Below are positions 17,360 to 24,812 of a stretch of 64,000 bases of DNA, one piece after another. Position 1 is the first letter of the stretch. The number at the start of each line of letters is the position of its first letter. The stretch covers positions 173,361 through 237,360 of the forward strand of contig NZ_JNZO01000007.1 in the NCBI RefSeq assembly GCF_000717595.1, in the 5' to 3' direction. This DNA comes from Streptomyces flavochromogenes (GTDB lineage: Bacteria > Actinomycetota > Actinomycetes > Streptomycetales > Streptomycetaceae). The translations under genes were made by a program, and so were the position numbers. Below the pieces are notes generated by a model that saw only the letters and a program-made list of their open reading frames with translations, made no database searches and had not been told where the DNA came from.

Positions 17360-18553
17360 TCACACGGAGGCGGCCACCGGTGAGGCCGGCGCGGTGGCCA
17401 CCGGTGCGGTCGCCGTCGCCGCGGCGGTCGTCTCGCGGCGCAGCAGGCGCCGGATGTCCGCGACCGCCGCCCGGCCGGCCCGGTTGGCACCGATCGTCGA
17501 CGCCGACGGTCCGTACCCCACGAGGTGGACCCGCTCGTCCCGGACCGCGCGGGTGCCCTCGACCCGGATCCCGCCACCCGGCTCGCGCAGCCGCAGCGGG
17601 GTGAGATGGTCGATCGCCGCCCGGAAGCCGGTCGCCCAGAGGATCACGTCCACGTCGACCGTCCGGCCGTCGTCCCAGGCCGCCCCGGTCGGGGTGATCC
17701 GGTCGAACATCGGGAGGCGGTCCAGGATCCCGCGCGCGCGTGCGGCGCGGATCGCGTCGTTGAGGGGAAGCCCGGTGACCGAGACGACACTCTTCGGGGG
17801 CAGCCCCTGCCGTACCCGCTCCTCCACCAGCGCGACGGCGGCCCGTCCCTCCATCTCCCCGAACGGCCCCTCGCGCCAGACCGGCTCGCGCCGGGTCACC
17901 CAGAAGGTGTCGGCGGCGACGTCCGCGATCTCCATGAGGTGCTGGGTGCCGGAGGCTCCGCCGCCGACGACGAGGACCCGCTTCCCGGCGAACTCCTCCG
18001 GGCCCGGGTAGCCGGCGGTGTGCAGCTGGCGCCCCCGGAAGGTCTCCTGGCCCGGGTAGCGCGGCCAGAAGGGGCGGTCCCAGGTGCCGGTGGCGTTGAT
18101 CAGGGCACGAGTGGCGTACGTACCCTCGGAGGTCTCGACGAGGAGCCGCCCGGCCTCGTCCCCTCGTCCGCGGTCGCCCTCGCGGACGGCCGTGACGTCG
18201 ACGGGGCGGTGGATCCGCAGGTCGAAGGTCTGCTCGTACGCGTCGAAGTACGCGCCGATCACCTCCGAGGACGGCCGAACGGGGTCGGCGCCGGTCAGCT
18301 CCATGCCGGGCAGCGCGTGCATCCCGTGCACCTTGCCGTACGTGAGCGACGGCCAGCGGAACTGCCAGGCGCCGCCCGGTCGCGGGGCATGGTCCAGGAC
18401 GACGAAGTCCCGGTCCGGCTCCAGGCCGGTGCGGCGCAGGTGGAAGGCGGCCGAGAGCCCGGCCTGTCCCGCGCCGATGACGACGACGTCCACCGGCGTC
18501 GGCTCCTCGGCCGCTGTCACGGTCCCTGCCTCTTCGACCCCGTAATCGTTCAC
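17360..18553 (-). CDS. Flavin-containing monooxygenase-like NAD(P)/FAD oxidoreductase
   Basis: 397 residues. FAD motif GAGQAGLSAA (about 27-36), then the ATG-like NATGTWDRP region, the NADPH Rossmann motif VVGGGASGTQ (about 185-194), and a C-terminal WATGFRAAIDHL motif plus YGPSASTIGANR. This order fits the class B flavin monooxygenase/YpfJ-CzcO-like group, which oxygenate S- or N-containing small molecules or act as reductases. The exact FMO fingerprint FxGxxxHxxx(Y/F) is not clear, so the substrate is open. Lies directly beyond the ssu operon terminator and is probably transcribed separately. Confidence 0.82.
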   Translation of the reverse strand: MNDYGVEEAGTVTAAEEPTPVDVVVIGAGQAGLSAAFHLRRTGLEPDRDFVVLDHAPRPGGAWQFRWPSLTYGKVHGMHALPGMELTGADPVRPSSEVIGAYFDAYEQTFDLRIHRPVDVTAVREGDRGRGDEAGRLLVETSEGTYATRALINATGTWDRPFWPRYPGQETFRGRQLHTAGYPGPEEFAGKRVLVVGGGASGTQHLMEIADVAADTFWVTRREPVWREGPFGEMEGRAAVALVEERVRQGLPPKSVVSVTGLPLNDAIRAARARGILDRLPMFDRITPTGAAWDDGRTVDVDVILWATGFRAAIDHLTPLRLREPGGGIRVEGTRAVRDERVHLVGYGPSASTIGANRAGRAAVADIRRLLRRETTAAATATAPVATAPASPVAASV

Positions 18554-18569
18554 GGTTCTACCAACCGAG

Positions 18570-18599
18570 GTGGGGGCGCGGATCTTCCCGCGCCCCCAC
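18570..18599 (-). terminator. Terminator of the ssu operon
   Basis: Perfect 12-bp stem GTGGGGGCGCGG (18570-18581) / CCGCGCCCCCAC (18588-18599), 6-nt loop, 47 nt past the ssuD stop on the minus strand and before the next gene's start. Confidence 0.85.
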
Positions 18600-18646
18600 G
18601 ACCGGAGCCGACGAGCCGGCCGCCTTGCCGTGCGCCGGGCCGCGTC

Positions 18647-19858
18647 CTACCGCCCGCCGGCCACGAGCAGCGGAGCACCCCCCGGCGCCGAAGCCGGCCG
18701 GCCGTTCGCGGCCGGGACACCGAGCAGCGGGGAGGGCAGGACCGTCGGCAGCAGACCACGCGCCGCCAGCTCCGGCCGCACCCCCTCGCCGAACCAGTAC
18801 GCCTCCTCCAGATGCGGGTACCCGGACAGGACGAAGTGCTCCACGCCCAGGTCGTGGTACTCCTCGATCCGGTCCGCGACCTCGGCGTGGCTGCCGACGA
18901 GCGCGGTGCCGGCCCCGCCCCGTACGAGACCGACCCCCGCCCACAGATTCGGCGAGATCTCCAGCCGGTCGCGACCGAGGGAACCGCCCTCGTGCAGCGC
19001 CAGCATCCGCTGCTGGCCGACCGACTCGCTCCGGCCCAGCACCTGCTGCGCGGCGGCGATCGTCCCGGCGTCGAGATCGGAGAGGAGCCGGTCGGCCGTC
19101 GCCCAGGCCTCGCGCGCCGAATCGCGGGAGATCGTGTGCAGCCGGATCCCGAAGCGGACCGTGCGGCCGCGCTCCTCCGCGAGGCCCCGGATCCAGTCGA
19201 TCTTCTCCTTGACCTGCCACGGCGGCTCGCCCCAGGTCAGATAGACGTCCGCGTGCTCGGCCGCCACCGGACCGGCCGCGACGGAGGAGCCGCCGAAGAA
19301 GATCTCGGGCAGCGGGTCCGGCGGCAGCGCGGTGAGCCCGCCCTCGATCCGGAAGTGCTCGCCCTCGTAGTCGAACGGCCGCCCGCTCCAGGCACCCCGC
19401 ACGACCGACAGGAACTCGGCCGTGCGCGCGTACCGCCGGTCGTGGTCCAGGTGGTCGCCGAAGCGGCGCTGCTCGGTGGAGTCCCCGCCGGTCACCACGT
19501 TGAGAAGGAGCCTGCCGCGGGTGATCCGCTGGTACGTGGACGCCATCTGGGCCGCGAGCACCGGCGAGATCACCCCCGGCCGGAACGCCACCAGGAACTT
19601 GAGCCGTTCGGTGTGCTGGGCGAGCGCGACCGTGGTGAGCCAGGCGTCCTCGCACCACGTCCCGGTCGGGGTCAGCACGGCCTCGAACCCCAACTGCTCG
19701 GCCGCCTTGGCGATCTGGATCAGATAGTCGATGTCGGGCGCGCGCACCCCGGACACGGCGCGGTCGCGGGTGATCCCGCCGTCCGTGTAGGCGTGCCGGT
19801 CGACGAGGGTCCGGCCGTCGCCGCCGGTGGGCAGGAACCAGTGCAGATGGACGGTCAT
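18647..19858 (-). CDS. ssuD: FMNH2-dependent alkanesulfonate monooxygenase (LLM class)
   Basis: 403 residues, luciferase-like TIM barrel. Typical SsuD segments are visible: HWFLPTGGDGR at the N-terminus, FEAVLTPTGTWCEDAW, GRLLLNVVTGGD, PEIFFGGSSVAA, RLHTISRDS and FVLSGYPHLEEAYWFGEGV. The enzyme uses reduced FMN and O2 to split alkanesulfonates into aldehyde and sulfite, giving usable sulfur. A separate flavin reductase is needed and none lies in the window. Its ATG overlaps the ssuA stop by 4 bp. The last 30 residues (Gly/Pro/Ala-rich) exceed the usual length. Last gene of the operon. Confidence 0.93.
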   Translation of the reverse strand: MTVHLHWFLPTGGDGRTLVDRHAYTDGGITRDRAVSGVRAPDIDYLIQIAKAAEQLGFEAVLTPTGTWCEDAWLTTVALAQHTERLKFLVAFRPGVISPVLAAQMASTYQRITRGRLLLNVVTGGDSTEQRRFGDHLDHDRRYARTAEFLSVVRGAWSGRPFDYEGEHFRIEGGLTALPPDPLPEIFFGGSSVAAGPVAAEHADVYLTWGEPPWQVKEKIDWIRGLAEERGRTVRFGIRLHTISRDSAREAWATADRLLSDLDAGTIAAAQQVLGRSESVGQQRMLALHEGGSLGRDRLEISPNLWAGVGLVRGGAGTALVGSHAEVADRIEEYHDLGVEHFVLSGYPHLEEAYWFGEGVRPELAARGLLPTVLPSPLLGVPAANGRPASAPGGAPLLVAGGR

Positions 19859-20889
19859 GAGGAGGCCTTTCCGTAGCTGCGCGCCGGAGTGGTGGACGGC
19901 GGCAGGTCCTTGTTGAAGCGGGTGTCGACGAAGTCGGCGAAGCGGAACGTGCGCGGGATGAGCCCCAGGGCGGCGAACGTGTCCGCGATCTTCTGCTCGG
20001 AGGCGATCGCGGCGTCGTCGATGGCGACCGGGATACGGGTGCCGTTGCTGCGCTTCACGGCGGCGAGCGCCACCTCGTACGGCAACCCGGTCTCCTTCGC
20101 CCAGACCTTTGCCCAGTCCTCGGGGTGGTCGAACACCCAGGCCTGGGCGCGCCGGAGCCGCTCGACGAAGTCACCGATGGCCTTGGCCTTCGCGGGGTCG
20201 GCGAGGGCCGAGGGGGCGGCGACCTGGAAGCCGAGGCCGTTGACGAGCCCGCGCCCGTCGGCGAGGACCCGGCCCTTGCCGCTCAGCAGGACCTGCGAGG
20301 TGTACGGGTCCCAGACCGCCCAGGCGTCCACCTTGCCGCTGGTGAACGCGGCCAGGGCGTCCGCCGGTTGCAGCAGGGTGACCCGGACGTCGCTCAGTTC
20401 CAGGCCCGCCTTTCCGAGCGAGGAGATCAGCTGGAAGTGGGCGGAGCTGCCCTGGGCGACGGCGACCCGCTTTCCCTTCAGGTCCGCCACGGAGCCCAGG
20501 GGCGAGTCCTTCCCGACGAGGATCGTCTCGCCCGCGGAGTCGCCGTGCGTCGCGGAGATCACGGTGATCTTCGAGTCGGCGCCCGCGGCGAAGACGGGCG
20601 GCGTGTTGCCGACCGAGCCGATGTCGACGGCCTTGGCGTTCACCGCCTCCAGCAGGGGTGGTCCTGACGTGAACGTCGACCATGTGACCCGGTACGGGAG
20701 GTCGTCCAGCTCACCGGAAGCCCGCAGCAGCGCCTCGACGCCGCCCTTCTGGTCGCCGACGTTCAGGACGAGCGAGCCCTTGCCGTCGGAGTTCGAGGAC
20801 GAACCGGCCGCGGAGGCGCCGGAGCAGGCGGAGGCGAGAAGCGCGAGCGGCACGAGCAGAGCCGCGGTGGACAGACGGAAGGACTTCAC
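19855..20889 (-). CDS. ssuA: Aliphatic sulfonate-binding lipoprotein of ABC importer
   Basis: 344 residues. Lipoprotein signal with lipobox LLASAC (Cys22). The mature part is a SsuA/TauA/NMT1-type periplasmic-binding fold: VLNVGDQKGG, EAVNAKAVDIGSVGNTPPVFAAGA, LKGKRVAVAQGSSAHFQLI and DAWAVWDPYTSQ. It captures sulfonates outside the membrane and delivers them to SsuC. The GTG start at 20889 has AAGGAG 8 nt upstream and gives the exact lipoprotein leader; the longer open frame upstream is Arg-rich and rejected. Downstream it overlaps ssuD by ATGA. Confidence 0.92.
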   Translation of the reverse strand: MKSFRLSTAALLVPLALLASACSGASAAGSSSNSDGKGSLVLNVGDQKGGVEALLRASGELDDLPYRVTWSTFTSGPPLLEAVNAKAVDIGSVGNTPPVFAAGADSKITVISATHGDSAGETILVGKDSPLGSVADLKGKRVAVAQGSSAHFQLISSLGKAGLELSDVRVTLLQPADALAAFTSGKVDAWAVWDPYTSQVLLSGKGRVLADGRGLVNGLGFQVAAPSALADPAKAKAIGDFVERLRRAQAWVFDHPEDWAKVWAKETGLPYEVALAAVKRSNGTRIPVAIDDAAIASEQKIADTFAALGLIPRTFRFADFVDTRFNKDLPPSTTPARSYGKASS

Positions 20890-20960
20890 AGGGATCGCTC
20901 CTTGGGGAGGGGACGACGGAGGGGCCGAGGGAGAGGGTGAGGGAGGGGAAGAGGCATCGG

Positions 20961-21692
20961 TCAGGCCGCCTGTCCGGCGAACGCGTCCTCGTTGACACCC
21001 AGTTCGGCGAGCAGTCGGGTGCGGAGCGCGGCCAGGGCGGGATCGCCCGCGGAGCGGGGCCGGTCCAGGTCGACGGCCGTGTCGTACGCGATGACGCCGT
21101 CCCGCATCACCAGGGCGCGGTCCGCGAGCTGCAGGGCCTCGTCCACGTCGTGGGTGACGAGCAGCACGGTGCAGCCGCGCCGCTGCCACAGTTCGGCCAC
21201 GAGCCGCTGCGCCTTGATCCGGGTCAGCGCGTCGAGCGCGCCGAACGGCTCGTCGAGCAGCAGCAGGTCCGGGTCCCGTACCAAGGCCCGGGCGAGGGAG
21301 GCCCGTTGCGCCTCGCCGCCGGAGAGCGTCTTCGGCCAGGCGCCCGAGCGGTGACCGAGTCCGACTTCGGCCAGAGCCTTCTCCGCCACCGCACGGCCCG
21401 GCTTCCCGGGCAGCCCGAGGAGCACATTGCGCCAGACCCGCTTCCACGGCATCAGGCGCGGCGCCTGGAAGGCGACGGCGCGACGGCGCGGGACGAGGAC
21501 GGTGCCGGAGATCTCCCGGTCGAGCCCGGCGAGGACCCGGAGGAGGGTGGACTTGCCGCAGCCGCTGTGGCCGAGGAGCGCGGTGAACTGGCCTGCGTGC
21601 AGGGTGAGATCGAGTCCGTCGACGACGGGCCGCCCGTCGAAGGAACGGGTGAGGCCCTGGACGGTCACTGCCCGGTGAAGGTCGGTCGCCAT
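20961..21692 (-). CDS. ssuB: Sulfonate ABC importer ATPase
   Basis: 243 residues. Walker A GHSGCGKST (41-49), Q-loop VAFQAPRLMPW, signature LSGGEAQR, Walker B LLLLDEPFGALD and switch His in LLVTHDVDEAL, in the usual order and spacing of the SsuB/TauB/NrtD group. It powers uptake through SsuC. Its start lies 28 nt inside the end of ssuC, so the two are translationally coupled. Confidence 0.93.
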   Translation of the reverse strand: MATDLHRAVTVQGLTRSFDGRPVVDGLDLTLHAGQFTALLGHSGCGKSTLLRVLAGLDREISGTVLVPRRRAVAFQAPRLMPWKRVWRNVLLGLPGKPGRAVAEKALAEVGLGHRSGAWPKTLSGGEAQRASLARALVRDPDLLLLDEPFGALDALTRIKAQRLVAELWQRRGCTVLLVTHDVDEALQLADRALVMRDGVIAYDTAVDLDRPRSAGDPALAALRTRLLAELGVNEDAFAGQAA

Positions 21693-22525
21693 TGCAGAAG
21701 CAGCCTTTCGAGAGTACGGACGACGGCGTCGGCGAGAAGGCCGAGGAAGGCGTAGACGACGAGGCAGACGACGATCACGTCCGTGCGGAAGAACTCCCGC
21801 GCCTGGTTCATGAGGAAGCCGATGCCGGCGTCGGCGTTGATGGACTCGCCGAAGACCAGTGCCAGCCAGGCGGTGGCCAGGGAGTACCGCAGCCCGGTCA
21901 TGGCCCCGGGCAGCGCGCCCGGAAGCACGACGTGCCGGACCAGACCCCAGCGTCCGAGCCCCAAGGACTGTCCCGCTTCGACGAGTTGGGCGTCGACGCC
22001 GCGGATTCCGGCGTACACGTTCAGATAGAGGTGGAAGGCGACGCCGAGCGCGATCAACGCCACCTTGGGCGCCTCCCCGATGCCCAGCCAGATGATGAGG
22101 AGCGGGATCAGGCCGACCCAGGGCACGGTCCGCAGCATCTGGACGGGGGCGTCGACGAGGTCCTCGCCGAGCCGGGAGAGCCCGGAGAGCAGAGCGAGCG
22201 CGATGCCGACGATGCCGCCGATCAGCAGTCCGGCGGCGACCCGGCGCAGGGAGACGCCCATCGCGGTGGGGAGGGTCCCGTCGCCGATCAGCTCACCGCC
22301 GGCGCGGGCGATGGTCCCCGGCGAGGCGAGCGCCTCGGCCGGCAGCACTCCTGTCGTGCTGAGGGTCTGCCAGAGGGCGAGGAGCAGGACGGGTCCCACG
22401 GTGCGGCGCAGCCAGCGCGGGACGGTGGGGGTGCGGCCGGGACCGCGGTCGGGGGTGAGGGGCTCGACATCCGGCAAAGGCGATATGTCGGGCGGGGAAT
22501 GGGGCGGGGCGTGGTCGACCGTCAT
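21665..22525 (-). CDS. ssuC: Sulfonate ABC importer permease
   Basis: 286 residues. A hydrophilic Pro/Asp-rich N-terminus of about 45 residues is followed by six transmembrane helices. The coupling-helix EAA motif reads EAGQSLGLGRWGLVRHVVLPGALPG. ATG 22525 has CGGAG upstream; the 28 residues encoded further upstream are basic and lie in the leader region, so they were not used. First structural gene of the ssu operon, 168 bp after the leader peptide stop. Confidence 0.92.
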   Translation of the reverse strand: MTVDHAPPHSPPDISPLPDVEPLTPDRGPGRTPTVPRWLRRTVGPVLLLALWQTLSTTGVLPAEALASPGTIARAGGELIGDGTLPTAMGVSLRRVAAGLLIGGIVGIALALLSGLSRLGEDLVDAPVQMLRTVPWVGLIPLLIIWLGIGEAPKVALIALGVAFHLYLNVYAGIRGVDAQLVEAGQSLGLGRWGLVRHVVLPGALPGAMTGLRYSLATAWLALVFGESINADAGIGFLMNQAREFFRTDVIVVCLVVYAFLGLLADAVVRTLERLLLQWRPTFTGQ

Positions 22526-22692
22526 GGCGGGACTCCGGGGGAGGGACGAGGGGAAGGGCGTGTGGGTACGCGTCAGCGACCGCGGGCGGCGCGGGGTGAG
22601 CGCGGGCACGCGGCGGTCAGAGCGTCAGTGGGGATACGGGTACGTCGCGCGGCGTCGGAGGGACGGCGGCGCGTCGGAGACGTGAAAGGGCG

Positions 22693-22776
22693 TCAGCAGC
22701 CGCGGCGACACGCGGCGGAGGCCACCCGCAGCAGGTCGATGTGACCGCGCGTGGTGAGCAGGGCTGTACGCAACAT
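22693..22776 (-). CDS. Cysteine-ended leader peptide of the ssu operon (27 residues)
   Basis: A 27-codon gene beginning MLRTALL and ending ACRRGC, just before its stop. It lies 168 bp ahead of ssuC. Streptomyces sulfur-assimilation operons commonly carry a short putative leader peptide with a C-terminal Cys-Arg-Arg-Gly-Cys-like end at this place. Two Cys codons in the last five fit attenuation or coupling that senses charged tRNA-Cys, but that mechanism is inferred. A good promoter lies directly upstream and would put the transcript start at or next to the ATG, making it leaderless. The 22526-22692 stretch can form GC-rich stems that could act as terminator/antiterminator. Confidence 0.82.
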   Translation of the reverse strand: MLRTALLTTRGHIDLLRVASAACRRGC

Positions 22777-22782
22777 GGCGCG

Positions 22783-22811
22783 AAGGTAGCGACGCTCACG
22801 CTCCGGGTCAA
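22783..22811 (-). promoter_or_regulatory. Promoter of the ssu leader peptide
   Basis: Reading the minus strand: -35 TTGACC (22811-22806), 17-nt spacer, -10 TACCTT (22788-22783), then 6 nt to the ATG. This is a near-consensus vegetative (HrdB-type) promoter and predicts a leaderless message. CGCTCCG/CGGAGCG arms (22799-22805, 22820-22826) bracket the -35 and could be an operator. Confidence 0.72.
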
Positions 22812-22823
22812 CGGTGTCTCGGA

Positions 22824-22871
22824 GCGTGGACGCGCTTCGGGGGTGCGTGGACGCCCTTCGCGATCGAAGGG
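22824..22871. repeat. Direct repeats upstream of the ssu promoter plus palindrome
   Basis: A 16-bp unit, GCGTGGACGCGCTTCG (22824-22839), recurs at 22845-22860 with one change (G to C), exactly 21 bp apart, two helical turns. The second copy runs into the palindrome CCCTTCG-CGAT-CGAAGGG (22854-22871). The location, upstream of the ssu -35, fits an activator binding on one face of the DNA. Confidence 0.55.
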
Positions 22872-22938
22872 GGTGGAGTGGGACCGGGAGATCAGCTTGG
22901 CCTGAATGCCTCTTGTGTCCGCGACTCAGGACCCCCTT

Positions 22939-22968
22939 TTGCCGATCGGTAAGGTTAGGCTAACCTCT
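22939..22968 (+). promoter_or_regulatory. Iron box (DmdR/IdeR) over the siderophore importer promoter
   Basis: The 19 bp at 22950-22968 match the DmdR/IdeR consensus TTAGGTTAGGCTAACCTAA at 16 positions, including the full GGTTAGGCTAACC core. It covers the spacer and -10 of a promoter: -35 TTGCCG (22939-22944), 16 nt, -10 TAACCT (22961-22966). The predicted transcript start is at the GTG 22974. Fe2+-loaded DmdR should repress the three-gene importer. Confidence 0.88.
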
Positions 22969-22973
22969 GCGAC

Positions 22974-23834
22974 GTGCAAGCAGCTGAACAGACCGACGCG
23001 ACGACTCGTCCCCGCGGTCATGAACTCTCGGCCACGGGCGTCACCGTGGCGTACGAAGGCGTCGATGTCGTCCACGACGCCTCCATGACGCTGCGCCCCG
23101 GCGAAGTGACCGTCCTCGTCGGCCCCAACGGCAGCGGCAAGTCGACGCTGCTCCGCACCATCGCACGGCTCCAGCAGCCGCGCACGGCCACGCTCATGCT
23201 CGACGGGGCCGTCGACGGCCTCGCGCTGAGCCCCCGTGAGTTCTCGCGCCACGTCGCCCTGCTCACCCAGGGACGCCCCACCCCCAGCGGGCTCACGGTG
23301 CGCGACGTGGTCGAGTTCGGCCGCTACCCGTACCGGGGACGCTGGGGCAAGGCCGACCCGGGCGGCAAGGAAGCCGTCGACCGCGCGCTCGCCATGACGG
23401 GCGTCACCGAACTCGCCGGGCGCGGCGCCGAACACCTCTCCGGCGGCCAGCTCCAGCGCGTCTGGCTCGCCGGCTGCCTCGCCCAGCAGACGGGCGTGCT
23501 GCTGCTCGACGAGCCCACCACCTACCTCGACCTGCGCTACCAGGTCGAACTCCTCGACCTCATGCGTGACCTGGCGGACGACCACGGCATCGCCGTCGGC
23601 GCCGTTCTCCACGACCTCGACCAGGCGGCGGCCGTCGCCGACCGGATCGTCCTGCTCGACGCGGGACGGGTGGTCGCGGACGGCGCCCCCGAGGACGTAC
23701 TGACTCCCGAGCGGCTGACCGGCACGTACGGCATCCGTATCGAAGTAGACACCGATCCACTCACCGGCCGGCTGCGCACCCGTGCGATAGGCCGCCACCA
23801 CTCGCGAAGCGAAAGGCTCAGCACCACATCATGA
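22974..23834 (+). CDS. Ferric-siderophore ABC importer ATPase
   Basis: 286 residues, FecE/FepC/FhuC type. Walker A GPNGSGKST (50-58), signature LSGGQLQR, Walker B VLLLDEPTTYLD and the switch His in VLHDLDQA. The TTYLD after Walker B is typical of siderophore/B12 ATPases. GTG start at 22974 lies directly behind the iron box and has no Shine-Dalgarno, fitting leaderless translation. Its stop overlaps the binding-protein ATG by 4 bp. Confidence 0.92.
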   Translation: MQAAEQTDATTRPRGHELSATGVTVAYEGVDVVHDASMTLRPGEVTVLVGPNGSGKSTLLRTIARLQQPRTATLMLDGAVDGLALSPREFSRHVALLTQGRPTPSGLTVRDVVEFGRYPYRGRWGKADPGGKEAVDRALAMTGVTELAGRGAEHLSGGQLQRVWLAGCLAQQTGVLLLDEPTTYLDLRYQVELLDLMRDLADDHGIAVGAVLHDLDQAAAVADRIVLLDAGRVVADGAPEDVLTPERLTGTYGIRIEVDTDPLTGRLRTRAIGRHHSRSERLSTTS

Positions 23835-24808
23835 GACGACTTCTCCTCACCGCGGCGGCCGCCACCACCGCGGCCCTCGCCCTGTCCGCCTGTGGCACCA
23901 CCGAGCCCGCCGCCGACGACGCGAAGAAGACGACCGAGCGCATCACCCTCACCGATGCCACCGGCACCAAGGTGGAGCTCGACGGCCCCGCCAAGAAGGT
24001 CATCGGGACCGAGTGGAACGTCGTCGAGCACCTCATCGAGCTCGGCGTCGACCCGGTGGGCGTCTCCGACGTCAAGGGCTACAAGACCTGGGACACGGCC
24101 GTCCCGCTGAAGAACGAGCCCAAGGACATCGGCACGCGCGGTGAGCCGAGCATGGAGACCGTCGCGGCCCTCAAGCCCGACCTCATCCTCGCGACCTCCG
24201 ACCTGCCGCCGGCCGCCGTCAAGCAGCTGCGCAAGATCGCCCCGGTCCTCGAGGTGAAGGCCGCCGACGCCGCCGACCCGATCGGCCGGATGACCCAGAA
24301 CCTCGACCTGATCGCCAAGGCCACCGGCACCACGGACAAGGCCACCGAGCTCAAGAAGCAGTTCGAGGCGAAGCTCCAGGAGGGCAGGAAGGCCCTCGCC
24401 GACGCGAAGCTCGCCGGTGCGAAGTACGCCTTCGCCGACGGGTACGTCGTCTCCAACCAGGTCTCGCTCCGGCCCTACACCAGCGGCTCGCTCATCGGCG
24501 CCGTCAACGAGAAGCTCGGCCTGAAGAACGCCTGGACGGTGAAGGGCGACCCGGCCTACGGCCTCGGTGCCACCGACGTCGAGGGCCTCACCACGATCGG
24601 TGACGTGCAGTTCGCGTACATCGGCAACGACGGCGACGCCTCCAGCAACCCGTTCCAGGGCGTCCTCGCCAAGGACAAGGTGTGGACCTCGCTGCCGTTC
24701 GTCAAGAAGGGCAACGTCCACCGTCTGCCCGACGGCGTCTGGATGTTCGGTGGCCCCGGGTCGATGGGCAAGTACGTCGACTCCCTCGTCGCCGCCCTGA
24801 CGAAGTAA
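23831..24808 (+). CDS. Ferric-siderophore-binding lipoprotein
   Basis: 325 residues. Lipoprotein signal with lipobox LALSAC (Cys21). The mature domain is a FecB/FhuD class III binding protein with the ITLTDATGTKVELDGPAKKV opening, GTRGEPSMETVAALKPDLIL, and a central linking helix. It captures an iron-siderophore, probably a hydroxamate or citrate type; the ligand cannot be told from sequence. Middle gene of the operon, ATGA overlap upstream, 4 bp before the permease. Confidence 0.92.
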   Translation: MRRLLLTAAAATTAALALSACGTTEPAADDAKKTTERITLTDATGTKVELDGPAKKVIGTEWNVVEHLIELGVDPVGVSDVKGYKTWDTAVPLKNEPKDIGTRGEPSMETVAALKPDLILATSDLPPAAVKQLRKIAPVLEVKAADAADPIGRMTQNLDLIAKATGTTDKATELKKQFEAKLQEGRKALADAKLAGAKYAFADGYVVSNQVSLRPYTSGSLIGAVNEKLGLKNAWTVKGDPAYGLGATDVEGLTTIGDVQFAYIGNDGDASSNPFQGVLAKDKVWTSLPFVKKGNVHRLPDGVWMFGGPGSMGKYVDSLVAALTK

Positions 24809-24812
24809 CACC

